This document shows, one piece after another, positions 46,108 to 56,411 of a DNA stretch of 64,000 bases (position 1 is its first letter; the number at the start of each line of letters is the position of its first letter). The notes under the pieces are model-generated. The model saw nothing but the letters and a program-made list of their open reading frames with translations, searched no databases and had not been told where the DNA came from. Position numbers and translations under genes: made by a program. The DNA is from JAEUMD01 sp050246945 (GTDB lineage: Bacteria > Pseudomonadota > Alphaproteobacteria > Rhizobiales > Hyphomicrobiaceae): NCBI GenBank assembly GCA_050246945.1, contig JBFWVC010000017.1, forward strand, positions 1 to 64,000, read 5' to 3'.

Positions 46108-47400
46108 ATGGATCGGATAAGGATCGTCGGGGGGAACCGGCTAGAGGGCACTATTCCCATCTCGGGTGCCAAGAACGCGGCGCTGCCGCTGATGATCGCC
46201 AGCCTGTTGACGGCCGATCGGTTGACGCTGAAGAACGTGCCCAATCTCGCCGACGTGAACTTGCTGGCCCGCATATTGCGCAATCATGGCGTCGACCTTG
46301 CTGTAGATGGCAAGCGCCCGGGCGTCTCCCCGCATCTGGGCGAGACCTTCCATCTGACCGCCCGGGATATCGTCGACACCACGGCTCCCTACGAGATGGT
46401 GAGCCGAATGCGCGCGAGCTTCTGGGTCTTGGGTCCGTTGATCGCCCGTATGGGCGAGGCTCGTGTCTCTCTCCCGGGCGGTTGCGCGATCGGCACGCGC
46501 CCGGTCGATCTGCATCTGGAAGGCCTGAAAGCGCTAGGCGCCGAAATCGATATCGATCGTGGTTATGTTGTCGCCAAGGCGCCCAAGGGTCTGCATGGTG
46601 GCCGCATCGTTTTCCCGAAGGTATCCGTCGGCGCCACGCATAACGTGCTACTCGCCGCCGCCCTCGCCAAGGGCGAGACGGTGATCGAGAACGCAGCGCG
46701 CGAACCCGAGGTCGGTGACGTCGCAGAATGCCTTGCAAAGATGGGGTGTCGCATCGAGGGAATCGGGACGTCCACATTGCGCATCCAGGGCCGAGACCGC
46801 CTTGAAGGTGCTGTCCACACGGTGCTTCCGGACCGCATCGAGACGGGCACTTTTGCCTATGCCGTGGCTGCGACAGGAGGCGACCTGCTCCTAGAGGGCA
46901 CCCGCATGGAGCTGCTGGAGACCGCGCTCGACGTGCTTGATGACGTTGGCGCGACAGTGACGCGGACCGAGACCGGCATTCGCATTGCGCGCAACGGAAC
47001 CGGTATTGACCCGGTTTCCATCGAAACTCAGCCCTTCCCCGGATTCCCTACCGACCTCCAGGCACAACTTATGGCGCTGGTTACGACCGCGCGCGGTACC
47101 AGCGTGATCCGGGAGACGATCTTCGAAAACCGCTTCATGCACGTGCAGGAGCTCGCCCGCCTTGGCGCCGACATCAAGCTCCACGGTGACACGGCAACCA
47201 TAAAGGGTGTGTCCAAGCTGCGAGGCGCCCCCGTCATGGCAACTGATCTGCGAGCGTCGGTCTCGCTCGTGATCGCCGGTCTCGTGGCCGAGGGCGAAAC
47301 GATGATCAATCGCGTCTACCACCTCGACCGGGGCTTCGAACGCCTGGAGCAAAAGCTGACGCACTGCGGTGCCGTGATCGAGCGCATAAGCGCCAGCTAG
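46108..47400 (+). CDS. murA: UDP-N-acetylglucosamine 1-carboxyvinyltransferase
   Basis: The 430-residue enzyme transfers enolpyruvate from PEP to UDP-GlcNAc, the first committed step of peptidoglycan synthesis. The N-terminus GGNRLEGTIPISGAKNAALPLM has the substrate-binding Lys and Asn. The catalytic loop includes GGCAIGTRPVDLHLEGL with the Cys that reacts with PEP and fosfomycin. Length matches MurA exactly from the ATG at 46108. It starts a block with DUF2948 and hisD that is conserved in many alphaproteobacteria. Confidence 0.97.
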   Translation: MDRIRIVGGNRLEGTIPISGAKNAALPLMIASLLTADRLTLKNVPNLADVNLLARILRNHGVDLAVDGKRPGVSPHLGETFHLTARDIVDTTAPYEMVSRMRASFWVLGPLIARMGEARVSLPGGCAIGTRPVDLHLEGLKALGAEIDIDRGYVVAKAPKGLHGGRIVFPKVSVGATHNVLLAAALAKGETVIENAAREPEVGDVAECLAKMGCRIEGIGTSTLRIQGRDRLEGAVHTVLPDRIETGTFAYAVAATGGDLLLEGTRMELLETALDVLDDVGATVTRTETGIRIARNGTGIDPVSIETQPFPGFPTDLQAQLMALVTTARGTSVIRETIFENRFMHVQELARLGADIKLHGDTATIKGVSKLRGAPVMATDLRASVSLVIAGLVAEGETMINRVYHLDRGFERLEQKLTHCGAVIERISAS

Positions 47401-47654
47401 CTCCTGATCGCACGGCACGCAAACTTGGCGCTTACAGCGAGACGTGACCGCGCTGACCGCCGGCACTCGCCCTCCTGCGGCTCATCGGCGCAATCTGCCC
47501 CCGCGACCCCGGGTGAGCGGGATGAACCGCCACCGTCGGTTGCGCCGTCAGTGCCGGACGGGTATCACTCGCCAGAGCCCGCTGCTGGACAAACCGGCGG
47601 CAGGCTCGCCCTAATCCAGCGCCAACCGACCCGCGCCAACCACACAGCCCGCCA

Positions 47655-48122
47655 ATGCTTCCACTCAAGCTGATTGCGCTCGACGCCGAGGATCTGGCCG
47701 TGATCTCGGCGCACGTTCAGGATGCGGTCGTGCGCGTCGGGGATATGGCCTATCTACCGCGCGAGAAGCGCTTTGCCGCTGTAATCAATCGGTTCGACTG
47801 GGTGGGCGTTCTGACCGGCGCGGGGACCGGCCACAAGCCTGCAAGTGAGCGCCGCCGAGCCGGCCTCCGCTTCGAGCGAGTCCTCGGGGCCCGCATCTCG
47901 GGTTTCTCGCTCAGCCAGAAGCAGAACTTCCTCTCCGTGCTGGCAATCACATTCAAGGCTATGGGGGAGGACGATCCTGCCGGCCGGATCCACATCGACT
48001 TCGCGGGCGGCGGCGCGATTGAGTTGACCGTCGAGTGCATCGAGGCGGAACTGAAGGATCTGGGAGCTGTCTGGCGGGCACGCAGCGTTCCCGACCATGG
48101 CGAGCAGGGTGGAAGCGGTTAG
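47655..48122 (+). CDS. DUF2948-family protein
   Basis: The 155-residue protein begins MLPLKLIALDAEDLAVISAHVQDAV in part and contains VGDMAYLPREKRFAAVINRFDW, the hallmark of DUF2948. The family is almost confined to alphaproteobacteria and usually sits between murA and hisD as here. No biochemical role is established. The 254-base gap before it has no supported gene. Confidence 0.88.
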   Translation: MLPLKLIALDAEDLAVISAHVQDAVVRVGDMAYLPREKRFAAVINRFDWVGVLTGAGTGHKPASERRRAGLRFERVLGARISGFSLSQKQNFLSVLAITFKAMGEDDPAGRIHIDFAGGGAIELTVECIEAELKDLGAVWRARSVPDHGEQGGSG

Positions 48123-48324
48123 TGGCGATTGGTAGCAAATCCCGCACTGCAGTGTTGCGGCACGGTGCGGGGGATGCGAAAGCCGTATGGCCGGCGGCCG
48201 CTGTGCCTGCGACGAACAGCTCCACGATTGTTTCGGCGCCTGTCGGACGTGGCCGCCGGGCCGTTCGGGAACATGGTAAGCGGTTTGAGAACTTGAGGAG
48301 CGGCCGGCAAGGCCGGAAGAAGAG

Positions 48325-49629
<1,305 letters not shown>

Positions 49630-49630
49630 G

Positions 49631-50128
49631 ATGCAGGAGCAAGGGGCAATGGAGCAGCAGAGCCGCGCGCGACTCTTCGCGATCGACATCGACGAGAAGT
49701 CGATCGCCCGCAACAACGCCAACATCGAGCACGAGCGCGAGGTCGCCATCTTCGACCTTCTGGACGGCAACTCTTTCACGCTCACCGGTCGCGATGATGG
49801 TCCCTATCGTCTGCGGCTGTCGATCGTCGACCAGAAGCTCCAATTCGCCGTGGGCACCGAAGTGGAGGAAACCGTTGTCACGCACTTTCTCTCGTTGACG
49901 CCCTTCAAGCGCATCATCAAGGACTACTTCATGGTGTGCGACAGCTATTACGACGCTATCCGCACCGCGCCGCCGTCCAAGATTCAGGCGATCGATATGG
50001 GCCGCCGCGGCCTTCACGACGAGGGCTCGCGCACGCTGCTGGAACGCCTTCAGGGCAAGATCGATGTCGATTTCGACACCGCGCGCCGCCTTTTCACACT
50101 GATCTGCGCTCTTCACTGGAAGGGGTAA
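49631..50128 (+). CDS. UPF0262-family protein
   Basis: The 165-residue protein matches UPF0262: IFDLLDGNSFTL, YRLRLSIVDQKLQF, and SLTPFKRIIKDYFMVCDSYYDAIR in part. The family is alphaproteobacterial and of unknown function. The ATG at 49631 is one base after the hisD stop and has a GGGGGAG site inside the hisD end, so translation is coupled. Confidence 0.9.
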   Translation: MQEQGAMEQQSRARLFAIDIDEKSIARNNANIEHEREVAIFDLLDGNSFTLTGRDDGPYRLRLSIVDQKLQFAVGTEVEETVVTHFLSLTPFKRIIKDYFMVCDSYYDAIRTAPPSKIQAIDMGRRGLHDEGSRTLLERLQGKIDVDFDTARRLFTLICALHWKG

Positions 50129-50137
50129 GGCTGCACA

Positions 50138-50590
50138 ATGGCGGGCGATCTGCCAGGCGCGGTATTGTTCGCCTGCTCCATGAACGCTGTGCGCTCGCCA
50201 ATGGCTGCGGCGATACTGCGCCATCTGGCCGGCAAGCGCGTCTATGTGGAATCGGCTGGCGTTCGCGCTGGTGAACCGGACGGGTTTGCCGCCGCCGTGA
50301 TGAGCGAGATCGGCATCGACATGTCCGCTCACAAGCCGCGCACGCTCGCCGAACTCAACGATACAAGCTTCGATCTGATCGTGACGCTGTCGCCTGAGGC
50401 CCATCATCAGGCTCTCGAGTTGACGCGAACAATGGCCGTCGATGTCGAGTACTGGCCGACCATCGACGCGACGGTTATGCTCGGGCAGGGCAACCGCGAG
50501 CAGATGCTGCAATACTATCGCGGCGTGCGCGACAGGCTGTTTGAAAAGATCAGGCAGCGCTTCGGCTTCGAAGGAGGCCCGAGTGTTTGA
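50138..50590 (+). CDS. Low-molecular-weight phosphotyrosine phosphatase-like protein
   Basis: The 150-residue protein has the P-loop C-x5-R motif in ACSMNAVRSP and the family's later Asp segment (YWPTIDATV, similar to the WxxxDP-type motif). It belongs to the LMW-PTP/arsenate reductase fold. The real activity could be phosphatase or arsenate reductase. It lies nine bases after UPF0262, as in many rhizobial genomes. Confidence 0.87.
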   Translation: MAGDLPGAVLFACSMNAVRSPMAAAILRHLAGKRVYVESAGVRAGEPDGFAAAVMSEIGIDMSAHKPRTLAELNDTSFDLIVTLSPEAHHQALELTRTMAVDVEYWPTIDATVMLGQGNREQMLQYYRGVRDRLFEKIRQRFGFEGGPSV

Positions 50591-50603
50591 TCTCGGGACC
50601 CGC

Positions 50604-51881
50604 TCACGCCGCCTTGAGGCCGGTCACGAAGAATGTCTCTTGCAGGCCGACGCCCTTGATCTCGATCTCGCCGCGACTCTCGAACGTGAATGCGTGCTCC
50701 AGGCGCTGGCGGCACGCCGGACAAATGAGGATGCGACCCGGCACGCTGCGGCTCTCAAGCCGGCTGGCGAGGTTCACCGTATCGCCCCACACGTCGTAGC
50801 TGAATTTCTGCGTTCCGATCACACCCGCCATCACTGGGCCCGACGCGATGCCGATGCGGAGTCCGATGTCTATGCCGGTCTCGCCGCGCAGCCGCTCGAT
50901 GTAGGTGAGCATTTCGAGGCCCATGCGTGCCACGCGCTCGGTGTGATCTGACGCCGGTTCGGGTATGCCAGCCGCAGCCATGTAGGCATCTCCGATCGTC
51001 TTGATCTTCTCGACGCCGTTCTTGGCCGCCAGAGCGTCGAACTCGCGCACGATTGTATTCAGGAGATCGACCACCTTTGCCGCGCCGAGTGAGCGCGCCA
51101 GCGGCACGAATCCTGAGATGTCGGAGAACAGGATCGAGGCGCTCTCGAACGTGTCCGCGATGAGCGCTTCGGGCTTCGATTTGAGCCGTTCGACGATCTT
51201 TTCAGGCAGTATGTTGCGCAAAAGCCGGTCGGTCTCCAATTTCGCATTCTCGACCAGCCGGAACGCATACCAAACGGTCACGGCAATGAGCCCGAACGCG
51301 GTGACCGCGCTCTGCGTGTAAAGATCGTTGAGAATGCGCGGATTGGAAGGAATATAGGCGGCGCCCTGCGGGAATGAGAACCAGACGTAAAGATGCAGCG
51401 CGAGCCCGATGATGACGACCGCCACGGCAAGGCGCACGCGGTCAAGCCCGAACACGAAGAACGGCGCCGCCGCGCCGATGACGAACAGAAGCGCAGTGCC
51501 TCCTTCGCGGCCGAGGTAGGAGGCAATCCCGGTTAGTGCGACATACTCGGTAACGACGATCAACAGCCCGCCTGCGATCTCGCTGAAGCGGTGCGCGAAC
51601 GGTACGAACGCTACGACCGCGGCAATTGCGATGTTGATAATCACCAGCGGCCGGTACTCCGCGCCCTCGGTAAGTCCGTACTGGAGCGCAAAGATCATCG
51701 TCGTGAGGACGATCAGGTAGGCGAACACGTTGAGGATCATCAGGCGCCGCTTGATGTCGCGGCGATACCCTGCCGTGCCTGCTTCCGCCAGCCGGCCAAA
51801 CCCGGACACGAGCCCCGAGATCCCCGGCAGCCGTGCGAGGCGGCCTAGAGTGCTCGTGACTGTCTGCCGGAAGCGTTTCAT
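50604..51881 (-). CDS. Membrane-bound class III adenylate/guanylate cyclase
   Basis: The 425-residue protein has about six hydrophobic spans in residues 50-220 and then a C-terminal class III cyclase domain of about 180 residues. Metal-binding Asp residues are in SILFSDISGF, with KIKTIGDAYMAAAG and SYDVWGDTVNLASRLES following. The substrate residues look adenylate-type, but this was not modelled. The ATG at 51881 is preferred, and the extra N-terminus from 52019 overlaps the upstream gene. It follows a Crp-type regulator after 64 bases on the same strand, so cAMP made here may act on that regulator. Confidence 0.88.
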   Translation of the reverse strand: MKRFRQTVTSTLGRLARLPGISGLVSGFGRLAEAGTAGYRRDIKRRLMILNVFAYLIVLTTMIFALQYGLTEGAEYRPLVIINIAIAAVVAFVPFAHRFSEIAGGLLIVVTEYVALTGIASYLGREGGTALLFVIGAAAPFFVFGLDRVRLAVAVVIIGLALHLYVWFSFPQGAAYIPSNPRILNDLYTQSAVTAFGLIAVTVWYAFRLVENAKLETDRLLRNILPEKIVERLKSKPEALIADTFESASILFSDISGFVPLARSLGAAKVVDLLNTIVREFDALAAKNGVEKIKTIGDAYMAAAGIPEPASDHTERVARMGLEMLTYIERLRGETGIDIGLRIGIASGPVMAGVIGTQKFSYDVWGDTVNLASRLESRSVPGRILICPACRQRLEHAFTFESRGEIEIKGVGLQETFFVTGLKAA

Positions 51882-51945
51882 GTCCTGTTTGCTCGATCCT
51901 CGCCGTGCCACTGCGACTGCCGCAGGAGCACTTTCGCACGGCGCG

Positions 51946-52644
51946 CTACTCAAGACCGGCCACCGTGGAAAGCTCCTCGATATCGCAAGTGAATTGGCTG
52001 CCCTTTCGCGTGATCGCACCGCTCGATTCCAGCATTGAAAGAGCGGTGTTGACCTTCGGCCGGCTCGCGCCGATCAGCATCGCGAGCTCCCCTTGTGACA
52101 TGCCCAGATCCACGGCCACGCTGCCTTCCACCGCTTCGGGATCCTTCTGCCGCGCGGCCGCCAAGAAGAAGCGCGCCAGCCGCACCTCGATCGGGCAAAG
52201 GGCGATCGCCTCGAGTTGCTGGTCGGCATCGCGGATGCGTCGGCACAGGAAGCGCACCACAGCGTCGACCAGATGCGGCCGCGACTCGGCGAGCCTCATG
52301 AACGCGCCGCGCCCGAGGCTCAATGCATCAGTTTTGACGACCGCGGTGGCGTCGGCCGAGCGTGGCCCTTCGTCCAGCATCGCGATCTCGCCGAAAACCG
52401 ATCCCGCCTCCGCATGCGCGAAAGACAGCTCGCGGCCTTCTACGGTGAGAACCGAAAGCCGCACGCGGCCCTGTGTGACGAGATAGACATCACGGCCCTT
52501 GTCGCCGCGCGTGAAAATCACTTGTCCGGCGTCGAAGCTGACAGGGCGCATCTCCGCCAGTAGTGCGCGCCGGTCGGCGTCGTCCAACGGCTCGAACATC
52601 GCCGCATTCTCGATCAGCTCAAGATGCTTGTCGTTCATGGCCAT
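51946..52644 (-). CDS. Crp/Fnr-family transcription regulator
   Basis: The 232-residue protein has a cyclic-nucleotide-binding domain (VIFTRGDKGRDVYLVTQGRVRL, in part, then GSVFGEIAMLDEGPRSADATA with the phosphate-binding GEIA..RSA motif) and a C-terminal winged helix (LGMSQGELAMLIGASRPKVNTAL). The GExA-x-RSAxA cassette is consistent with true cAMP binding. The start at 52644 follows GGAGGG. Its likely partner is the downstream cyclase. The pair is transcribed opposite to the flanking housekeeping genes. Confidence 0.9.
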   Translation of the reverse strand: MAMNDKHLELIENAAMFEPLDDADRRALLAEMRPVSFDAGQVIFTRGDKGRDVYLVTQGRVRLSVLTVEGRELSFAHAEAGSVFGEIAMLDEGPRSADATAVVKTDALSLGRGAFMRLAESRPHLVDAVVRFLCRRIRDADQQLEAIALCPIEVRLARFFLAAARQKDPEAVEGSVAVDLGMSQGELAMLIGASRPKVNTALSMLESSGAITRKGSQFTCDIEELSTVAGLE

Positions 52645-52899
52645 GAAAGGCCCTCCGCTCGAACGCATAGCCCGGAAATCCGCTCGATTTAGCCCGACCC
52701 GCCCCCCCGCTGGCAATCCCTTTGTGCGGGCTTGCTTTTCACGGCGCCGCTTTGCATTCTCCGCTGCGCCGGGCACGCCATGATTCCGGCGTTTCGGCGG
52801 GGGAAGTCTGCACTTAGATTGTTACCTCGGCACAACGAATGCCAAAAGGCGCGGCCAAGCGAGCCGCATCTGTCGTCCGCCGTCTGACACGGAGCCGTC

Positions 52900-53646
52900 A
52901 TGTCGTTGCCCAAGACCGCGCTGCTCAACGTATTGCGCCGGACCGACGGTCCCCGGCGCGAGACGTTGCGCCAGGAGCGTGCACGCGAGCGGGCGGTTGA
53001 TCCCGAAGCGGCGATCATTCCCAAGCTGGTGCTGGCCAGCGGCAGTCCCCGGCGACTGATGCTGCTCTCGCAAGTCGGGATCACGCCCGACGCGGTGCGG
53101 CCATCCTCCGTCGACGAGACGCCCCGCAAGGCGGAAATGCCGCGCGCCCTCGTCGCCCGACTGGCGCGCGCGAAGGCCGAATCGGCCCGCGATCAGATAG
53201 CCAACGATCACGATATTGCTCATGCACATGTGCTCGCAGCCGACACCATCGTGGCCGTGGGCCGTCGCGTGCTTATGAAACCCCAATATATCGAGGAGGC
53301 GGTGGCCGCGCTTCAGCTCTTGTCCGGGCGTGCCCATCGCGTATTGACTGGCGTCTGCCTTATCGCGCCCGATGACCGCTTGCGCACCAAAATCGTCGAC
53401 ACGCGCGTGCGCTTCAAGCATCTCTCGCGCAACGAGATCGAGGCTTACATAGCCTCGCGCGAATGGCGCGGCAAAGCCGGAGGCTACGCCATCCAGGGAC
53501 TGGCGGGGGCTTTTGTCCAGAATATCAATGGATCTTACACCAACGTCGTCGGGCTGCCGTTGACCGAGGTGACGCAGATGATCGTGGCCGAAGGCTTTCC
53601 CGTGCATTATGCGTGGGCCCGTTCCGCCGAGCTCGAACCCGAGTAG
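52900..53646 (+). CDS. maf: Maf-type nucleoside triphosphate pyrophosphatase
   Basis: The 248-residue protein has the Maf signature KLVLASGSPRRLMLLSQVG and, further on, VLAADTIVAVGRRVLMKP and REWRGKAGGYAIQGLAGAF. It hydrolyses modified or canonical NTPs such as dTTP/UTP and m7GTP to monophosphates. A basic extension of about 40 residues precedes the fold. The ATG at 52900 has a GGAG site. It is followed by yacG, a common pairing in alphaproteobacteria. Confidence 0.93.
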   Translation: MSLPKTALLNVLRRTDGPRRETLRQERARERAVDPEAAIIPKLVLASGSPRRLMLLSQVGITPDAVRPSSVDETPRKAEMPRALVARLARAKAESARDQIANDHDIAHAHVLAADTIVAVGRRVLMKPQYIEEAVAALQLLSGRAHRVLTGVCLIAPDDRLRTKIVDTRVRFKHLSRNEIEAYIASREWRGKAGGYAIQGLAGAFVQNINGSYTNVVGLPLTEVTQMIVAEGFPVHYAWARSAELEPE

Positions 53647-53703
53647 GCGGCGTTGGCCGAGCGCACCGGTGGGCGACGAAAGGGAAATGGGAGACGCGCC
53701 GAC

Positions 53704-53919
53704 GTGGCGAAGACGGGACCGACATGCCCCATCTGCGGCGAGCCGACCGCGCGCGATTTCCGCCCGTTCTGCTCGCGCCGGTGCGCAGACGTCGATCTGG
53801 CCCGTTGGCTGAATGGCGCTTACGCAATTCCCGTCACCGATGCCGATGCCGACGAGGATGGGGATGACGTCGGCGCGGAACTCGCAGCGCGCGATGCCCC
53901 CCGTCATGACAGTCGCTGA
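53704..53919 (+). CDS. yacG: DNA gyrase inhibitor / zinc-binding protein YacG
   Basis: The 71-residue protein carries four zinc-binding Cys in CPICGEP and FCSRRCADVDLARWL, the YacG signature. YacG binds GyrB and inhibits gyrase. The GTG at 53704 is chosen because GGGAG lies nine bases upstream and the length then fits the family. The TTG at 53653 would add 17 basic residues. Confidence 0.85.
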   Translation: MAKTGPTCPICGEPTARDFRPFCSRRCADVDLARWLNGAYAIPVTDADADEDGDDVGAELAARDAPRHDSR

Positions 53920-53925
53920 GCCGGT

Positions 53926-55203
53926 GTGAAGCGCATGCTGCAGGCGCAGGCAATCCTCGGTCTGATACTTATACCGCTTATCGCCTGGGCCATGTCGGAG
54001 AACCGCGCCCACCTTGGCTTGAGGCGGGCCCTGCTGATCGTCGTCGGCACCATTTCATTCCAGCTCACGCTGGCACTTCTCCTGCTGCACCTGCCCTTGG
54101 CGCGCCAGGCGTTCCAGATGCTCGGTGCTGGTGTGATGGCCATCCAGCAGGCGACAGAGGCAGGCGCGCGGTTGGTCTTCGGGTATCTTGCCGGCGGCCC
54201 GGCTCCATTCGAACGAACGTCACCCCATAATGATTTCATCATCGCGTTTCGAGTTTTGCCGGTGATCCTCGTGCTCTCCGCACTGGTGCGGTTGCTCTAT
54301 CACTGGGGCGTGCTGCAGTCCGTCGTCCGTGGCTTCGCTTACGTGCTCCGCCGTGCCACCGGCATTGGCGGCCCGCTGGCCACCGTGTCCGCATCCTCGC
54401 TGTTCCTAGGTCTTGTCGAGGCTCCGCTCCTCATCCGCCCCTACCTGCGAGACCTCGGCCGCGGCGCTCTCTTCGCCATGATGACAGTTGCGATGGCCAC
54501 CGTCGCGGGCACCGTCATGGCGCTCTATGCGACCGTTCTCGAGCCACTGTTGCCGGGTGCCGCGGGCCACCTCCTGGCTGCTTCGTTGATGAACATTCCC
54601 GGCGCGCTCATGCTCGCGCGACTCGCCGTACCCGAAGGTTTCATGGGTGGACCGGAAACGGCGGATATCGTCATCGAGGACCCGCCGCGCAACGCCATCG
54701 ACGCGATCACCAAGGGCACAATGGACGGCGTCGGTCTCGTTGTGGCCGTCGCCGCAATGCTGATCGTATTCATCGCGCTCGTCACGCTGACAAACTCGCT
54801 TCTGGGCGGGTTGGCCGAGCCGTTTGGCGTCAAGCTGACGCTCCAGCAGCTGCTGGGTTGGCTAATGGCACCGCTGGCGTGGATAGTCGGCATCCCCTGG
54901 TCGGAAGCGGGACAGGCCGGTGCGTTGCTTGGTGAGCGGCTGGTCCTCAATGAACTGATAGCCTATTTCGATCTGGCCGGAGCTGGCGGCGCCGAGCTGT
55001 CGCAGCGCTCCCGCCTGATCTTGACCTACGCGCTCTGCGGCTTTGCCAATCTGGGTTCGCTCGGGATCATGCTGGGCGGCCTGACCGCCATGTTGCCAGA
55101 ACGCCGAACGGAGGTTGTTTCGCTGGCGCCTCGTTCGGTCGCCGTCGGGTTTCTGGCGACGCTTCTGTCGGCGTCTCTGATCGGGCTCGTGACCCCCGCC
55201 TGA
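53926..55203 (+). CDS. nupC: Concentrative nucleoside transporter, NupC family
   Basis: The 425-residue inner-membrane protein has about ten hydrophobic segments. The nucleoside-recognition gate region is VSASSLFLGLVEAPLLIRPYL, and the C-terminal CNT core includes GERLVLNELIAYFDL and YALCGFANLGSLGIMLGG, both strong family markers. It would import nucleosides with protons or sodium. The start is a GTG at 53926; an ATG at 53935 is possible. Confidence 0.92.
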   Translation: MKRMLQAQAILGLILIPLIAWAMSENRAHLGLRRALLIVVGTISFQLTLALLLLHLPLARQAFQMLGAGVMAIQQATEAGARLVFGYLAGGPAPFERTSPHNDFIIAFRVLPVILVLSALVRLLYHWGVLQSVVRGFAYVLRRATGIGGPLATVSASSLFLGLVEAPLLIRPYLRDLGRGALFAMMTVAMATVAGTVMALYATVLEPLLPGAAGHLLAASLMNIPGALMLARLAVPEGFMGGPETADIVIEDPPRNAIDAITKGTMDGVGLVVAVAAMLIVFIALVTLTNSLLGGLAEPFGVKLTLQQLLGWLMAPLAWIVGIPWSEAGQAGALLGERLVLNELIAYFDLAGAGGAELSQRSRLILTYALCGFANLGSLGIMLGGLTAMLPERRTEVVSLAPRSVAVGFLATLLSASLIGLVTPA

Positions 55204-55364
55204 GCCGGCTTGCGGTCAGCCGTCCCTCCCGTCTGCCGCGTGCCTTCGGTTCGTCAACCCAAGCACATACCATTTTGCTAGTCCCACCAGTCCATTAACT
55301 GTTTGGCAACCTTTCGCCACCGCTGCGCCTAGGTTCCAACACCCGAATCATCCAGATTCAACTT

Positions 55365-56081
55365 ATGAGAGAGTCTGGATTGACATATACAACTCGCAAG
55401 TCAGTGGCGCTCGCGCTGGGTTGCATACTGATCCTCGCCGCAAGCCTCACTCAGGGCGTAGCCGCACCCGATCATGGCCACATTGTCGGCTCGGCATCGG
55501 TGGTCGATGGAGATACCATTGAAATTGCCGGCCAGCGCATACGCCTTGAAGGCATCGATGCTCCCGAATCCGGCCAGACCTGCACGCGACGCCTCTTCGG
55601 CACATGGCGCTGCGGTGCCGCTTCCACCAAGGCACTGCGCAATCTTGTCGATGGCCGTACCGTGAATTGCGATAGCCGCGGCAAGGACAGGTACGGCCGC
55701 ATACTCGGCGTCTGCTTTGTCGACGGCATCGAGATCAATCGGCGCATGGTGTCCGATGGCAATGCCTGGGCCTTCGTGAAGTACTCGGCTTCGTATGTCG
55801 CCGAGGAGCAAGATGCACGCGCCAACCACCGCGGCATCTTCGCGACGCAGGACAATCAGCCCCCGTGGGAATACCGCAAGCGTCACTGGACCACCGCGCA
55901 ACAGCGGGCGCCCGAGGGCTGTGCCATCAAGGGCAACGTCACGCGCAATGGCCAAATCTATCACATGCCCTGGAGCCCCTGGTACGACAAGGTGACGATC
56001 GACGAGGCCCGTGGCGAACGCTGGTTCTGCACTGAAAAGGAAGCGCTTGCAGCAGGCTGGCGCCCGGCTCATGGCTCATGA
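55365..56081 (+). CDS. Exported thermonuclease-family protein
   Basis: The 238-residue protein has a signal peptide (about 34 residues, ending GVAAP) and a staphylococcal-nuclease-like OB fold: VVDGDTIEIAGQRIRLEGIDAPE contains the calcium-binding Asp residues and the catalytic Arg, and YGRILGVCFVDG follows. A C-terminal segment, GCAIKGNVTRNGQIYHMP, is the Ada-like extension often fused to these nucleases. It would cut extracytoplasmic DNA or RNA. Confidence 0.88.
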   Translation: MRESGLTYTTRKSVALALGCILILAASLTQGVAAPDHGHIVGSASVVDGDTIEIAGQRIRLEGIDAPESGQTCTRRLFGTWRCGAASTKALRNLVDGRTVNCDSRGKDRYGRILGVCFVDGIEINRRMVSDGNAWAFVKYSASYVAEEQDARANHRGIFATQDNQPPWEYRKRHWTTAQQRAPEGCAIKGNVTRNGQIYHMPWSPWYDKVTIDEARGERWFCTEKEALAAGWRPAHGS

Positions 56082-56126
56082 TCTGGCTTCGGTCAGGGGC
56101 CGTTCCGCAGGCCGGGGTCCGGACTA

Positions 56127-56230
56127 GGGAGTATGTCGAGCTGAAGCGTGGTGTGGTTCAGCTTAAAAAATATTCAAAAACAATTGGTTGAATCATGTTC
56201 CTGATTCCATGAAACAGGCACACGATCTGG
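56127..56230. repeat. Rhizobial-type palindromic repeat, diverged copy E
   Basis: The copy has AGGGAGTATGTCGAGCTGAAGCGT, a decayed left half and a second half with TTGAATCATGTTCCTGATTCCATGAAACAGG. It occupies the 330-base gap (56082-56411) between the nuclease and the SoxYZ-like gene, where no other feature is seen. Confidence 0.5.
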
Positions 56231-56411
56231 CGTCGCTGTGCTGAGACCAGACGCCGCTTGGCTCCCGACTCTTCGTTTTGGATAGTGCCTTGGCCTGCCG
56301 CTACAAGCGATTATCACGTGCGGGCACTGATGCTCGACATCTGCGGGAAAAATAGGCATTCTCTGCGCTGATTTTTCCGCTCCCATCGGGATTCTGGAGG
56401 CGGCGACATAT

